From positions 3,472,001 to 3,536,000 of the forward strand of contig NZ_JAVIWI010000001.1 in assembly GCF_034314085.1 (NCBI RefSeq): a stretch of DNA of 64,000 bases. Reading direction: 5' to 3'. Numbering within the stretch: position 1 is the stretch's first letter; each line of letters starts with the position of its first letter. This DNA comes from Undibacterium sp. 5I1. GTDB taxonomy: Bacteria > Pseudomonadota > Gammaproteobacteria > Burkholderiales > Burkholderiaceae_D. Shown in pieces: positions 61,398 to 64,000 of the stretch. The translations under genes were made by a program, and so were the position numbers. Under the pieces are notes generated by a model. It did not search any database. It was not told the DNA's origin and saw only the letters and a list, made by a program, of their open reading frames with translations.

Positions 61398-64000
61398 ATG
61401 ATTAAAGAAAAAATTCTGGCGCAATCCGTCAGAGTCTTATTTTCGGGCAGCATCGCGGTTGGCTTGGGTTTATTTGCACACCCAGCCTTCTCACAAGAAG
61501 AAGCGGCGCCGCAGCGTGTTGAAATTACTGGTTCGTCGATTAAACGTCTGGCAGCAGAGAGCTCTTTGCCAGTTACTGTAATTAAGGCAGATGACTTTGT
61601 TAAACAAGGTTTGACTACGGCCGAGCAAGTCGTTAATTCTCTGGCGTCAAACCAAACCCAACAAGGCGGTAGCCAAAGCGTTGGCCTATCCACTGGCGGT
61701 GCGTCACAAGCAGATTTGCGTGGTATTGGCTCCAACAAAACTCTGGTGCTGTTAAACGGTCGTCGTATTGCCAATCATCCTTACGATGGCGCAACCGTCG
61801 ATCTGAACATTATCCCGATTGGTGCTCTCGACCGCGTAGAGGTATTACGTGACGGCGCATCCGCGATTTACGGTACCGATGCGATTGGTGGTGTCATTAA
61901 CTTTATTACCAAGCGTTCAGTAAAAGGCGTTGAACTGACAGCAGAAACAACCGCACCGCAAAAATCAGGTGGCACTGAAACACGTGCGAACTTGCTGGTA
62001 GGATACGGTGATCTGGATAAAGACGGATTCAATATCTTTGGTGTGATTGATGCACATAAACAAAATTCATTAACGGCAACTCAGCGTGATTTTTCCAGCA
62101 CTGGCATTATCCCTAACAGAGGTTTGAACAAAACCAGCGGTAATACTCCGTCGGCCAACTTCTATGACAATGGCAGCGGCAATGGCGGCAATATCTCTTT
62201 TGCCAATGGTTGCGATCCGGTAAACCACTCCTTCCCAAAAGCATCTAATGGCACCTGCCGATATGACTATACGTCTCAAGTAGATGATATCCCTGAAACT
62301 AAGCAGATCAGTTTCTTGGGTAAAGGTACTTTCAAACTCAATGCTGACAATAATGCGACCGTAGAATATTTGCATTCAGAATCGACCAACATCAACTCGG
62401 TTGCTGCTGCACCTTTGTATGATGGAGAAGACGCTGCACTGACTGGATTGCAAGTGCCTGTTGGTAGTAAATATTATCCAGGTGGTAGCGGCGGTGTAGC
62501 TGCTTTTCCTGGTCTGACTGGCCCTTTGAGTATTAACTGGCGTCCTTTAGAAGTTGGTAAGCGTACAGAAAAAGACGTGAGCAAATCTGATCGTTTTCTG
62601 GCAGGTCTTGAAGGTACTATTGGCGCATGGGATTACAAAACGGCTTTCGTCTATACACAAGGACAAGCCTCTAGTACCTTAACTCACGGTTACACGAGTG
62701 ACAACGGTATTTTCAAAGGTGTTACGACTGGCTTATTAAATCCATTTGGACCACAAGATGCTACTGGTACAGCCTACTTAAATAGTATTCAACTGGTCGG
62801 CCAGACTCTGTCCGGCAAAACTACTTCTACTGGTGTTGACATCAAAGCCAGTCGTGAGTTTGGCGCCCTGGCTGGTGGTGCGATGGGTATTGCGTTTGGT
62901 GCAGAAGCACATCAAGACAAAGCCAACTATGACGTCAACACTGCAATTGCATCGCAGGCAGCCAGTACCGGTTTAGCAGATTCAAAAAGCATTGCAGGAC
63001 AGCGGAATATTGAAGCCGTATTTGCTGAATTTGATGCCCCGTTCACCAAAGAATTAGAAATGCAATTAGCAGGTCGCATGGATAATTACAGCGATGTCGG
63101 CTCAACATTCAATCCAAAAATAGGTTTGCGTTACCAGCCAACGAAACAACTCTTGTTCCGTGCGTCAGCCAATACAGGTTTCCGTGCTCCTTCTTTGTAT
63201 GAGAAAAATGCGCCGACAGTCGTAAGCAATACTGCAGATTCTTATGATGATCCAAAGTTGTGCCCAGGCGGCGTTGCAGTACCAGGCGCTAACCCTAACG
63301 TCGTATGCCAAGCACAGCAAAATATACAAAGTGGCGGCAATCAGGCGTTGACGCCAGAGAAAGCTAAAAACTTCACAGTAGGTCTTGCGTTTGAGCCAAC
63401 GCCAGAACTGACTTTGACCGCTGACTATTGGAATATTCACTTAACCGATAGTATTGGTACATTGCCAGAGGCAGTGATATTTGGTAATCCAACTAAGTAT
63501 GCGAATTTGTTTGTACGTAATGCGGATGGCACATTGGCCTATATTTCTGCGACCAATTTCAACTTAGGTGATACCAAAACAGACGGTATTGATGTGAGTG
63601 GTACATGGCGTTTGCCTAAATCTTCTGCTGGTAACTTCGTGTTATCGATGGAAGGCACTTATGTACGTCGTTACTCCTATCAAACTGAAAAAAACGGTGC
63701 CTGGACAGAAAACGTCGGTACTTTTGCAGACAATGGCCCGGTTTTCCGCTGGAAGCATACGTTGAATTTGTTGTGGAATAACGGTCCATGGACTGCCACA
63801 TTGTCAGAAAAGTTTTTGTCCGGATATCATGACCAAAATGGTGTTGCAGACCAATATGCACAAGACGTAAAAGCGTATTCGGTATGGGCACTCACAGGCT
63901 CTTACAGTGGCTTTAAAAACTTGACGCTAACCGCTGGTTTGAAAAATCTGTTCAATACCAATCCACCGTTCAGTAACCAAGGTATTACCTTCCAACAAGG
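61398..64000 (+). CDS. TonB-dependent receptor (MIKEKI paralogue 3), partial at the window edge
   Basis: The frame opens at ATG 61398 and stays open to base 64000 (867 complete codons visible), so the C-terminal end is missing. Start MIKEKILAQSVRVLFSGSIA, signal peptide ending AFSQ (about 33), TonB-box region PQRVEITGSSIKRLA, plug with TLVLLNGRRIANHPYDGATV and GASAIYGTDAIGGVINFI. GGGAG lies 7 bases before the ATG as in the other paralogues. It is on the opposite strand from its relatives, so the set is not one operon. Confidence 0.92.
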   Translation, partial: MIKEKILAQSVRVLFSGSIAVGLGLFAHPAFSQEEAAPQRVEITGSSIKRLAAESSLPVTVIKADDFVKQGLTTAEQVVNSLASNQTQQGGSQSVGLSTGGASQADLRGIGSNKTLVLLNGRRIANHPYDGATVDLNIIPIGALDRVEVLRDGASAIYGTDAIGGVINFITKRSVKGVELTAETTAPQKSGGTETRANLLVGYGDLDKDGFNIFGVIDAHKQNSLTATQRDFSSTGIIPNRGLNKTSGNTPSANFYDNGSGNGGNISFANGCDPVNHSFPKASNGTCRYDYTSQVDDIPETKQISFLGKGTFKLNADNNATVEYLHSESTNINSVAAAPLYDGEDAALTGLQVPVGSKYYPGGSGGVAAFPGLTGPLSINWRPLEVGKRTEKDVSKSDRFLAGLEGTIGAWDYKTAFVYTQGQASSTLTHGYTSDNGIFKGVTTGLLNPFGPQDATGTAYLNSIQLVGQTLSGKTTSTGVDIKASREFGALAGGAMGIAFGAEAHQDKANYDVNTAIASQAASTGLADSKSIAGQRNIEAVFAEFDAPFTKELEMQLAGRMDNYSDVGSTFNPKIGLRYQPTKQLLFRASANTGFRAPSLYEKNAPTVVSNTADSYDDPKLCPGGVAVPGANPNVVCQAQQNIQSGGNQALTPEKAKNFTVGLAFEPTPELTLTADYWNIHLTDSIGTLPEAVIFGNPTKYANLFVRNADGTLAYISATNFNLGDTKTDGIDVSGTWRLPKSSAGNFVLSMEGTYVRRYSYQTEKNGAWTENVGTFADNGPVFRWKHTLNLLWNNGPWTATLSEKFLSGYHDQNGVADQYAQDVKAYSVWALTGSYSGFKNLTLTAGLKNLFNTNPPFSNQGITFQQ

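Noticed and set aside
61325..61774. 149-codon minus-strand open frame
   Set aside because: It is opposite the start of the last TonB receptor, whose start, signal peptide and plug motifs are clear.

Overview
The window looks like a chromosome segment of a betaproteobacterium of the order Burkholderiales, most like Oxalobacteraceae and possibly Undibacterium. This is inferred from gene content and moderate GC, not from a marker gene. Pointers are two DUF4148 proteins, two DUF3034 proteins, several large TonB-dependent receptors and many LysR regulators. No rRNA, tRNA, CRISPR array, phage or plasmid module was seen. One insertion sequence and two families of short dispersed intergenic repeats are present.

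Layout. 1-3.2 kb: the 3' end of glmS, a small HEPN-like protein, and a TetR regulator divergent from an aldo/keto reductase. 3.8-7.7 kb: a detoxification operon (SDR, glutathione S-transferase, Bcr-type efflux pump) divergent from a LysR regulator. 7.7-9.4 kb: an operon of CPBP membrane protease, TetR and a small unknown protein. 9.9-12.5 kb: pirin and a Tat-exported isochorismatase-like hydrolase, divergent from a LysR regulator. 13-15.2 kb: outer-membrane phospholipase A, a small membrane protein and a collagen-like lipoprotein. 15.8-21.5 kb: an orphan hybrid-free histidine kinase, DUF427, YbjQ, a membrane protein, DUF4148 and YigZ. 21.6-24.7 kb: a catecholate-type siderophore receptor with a PiuC-like dioxygenase and a Fur-box-like site. 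24.9-28.5 kb: a FliL-like exported protein, a chemoreceptor, and an IS element placed at the chemoreceptor's 5' end. 29-30.7 kb: ettA.

31.0-41.6 kb is the most unusual part. It holds two exported truncated haemoglobins, two DUF3034 proteins and two cupredoxin-like proteins with an apparently intact type-1 copper ligand set. Three c-di-GMP enzymes (GGDEF, GGDEF-EAL, GGDEF) are interleaved with them. This suggests a periplasmic haem/copper redox or gas-sensing module tied to c-di-GMP signalling, a function I infer from content and order only.

42.7-64 kb is dominated by four large TonB-dependent receptors, the last cut by the window edge. Three share the same start (MIKEKI) and the same ribosome-binding-site layout. 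All four carry a closely related 33-bp block 126-176 bp upstream of the start codon, which points to a co-regulated receptor set. Between them lie a TPR-aspartyl/asparaginyl beta-hydroxylase protein, an orphan phosphonate pair (phnM and a 2H phosphoesterase-like DUF1045 protein), a LysR regulator, a second DUF4148 protein and a FadH-like flavoenzyme.

The two repeat families cut across all regions. One is an element of about 70-77 bp ending in GGGGAGTATAT (eight copies seen). The other is a MITE-like element of about 105-110 bp with inverted ends reading ACTTACGCAAAATTGTCC (three full copies plus fragments).
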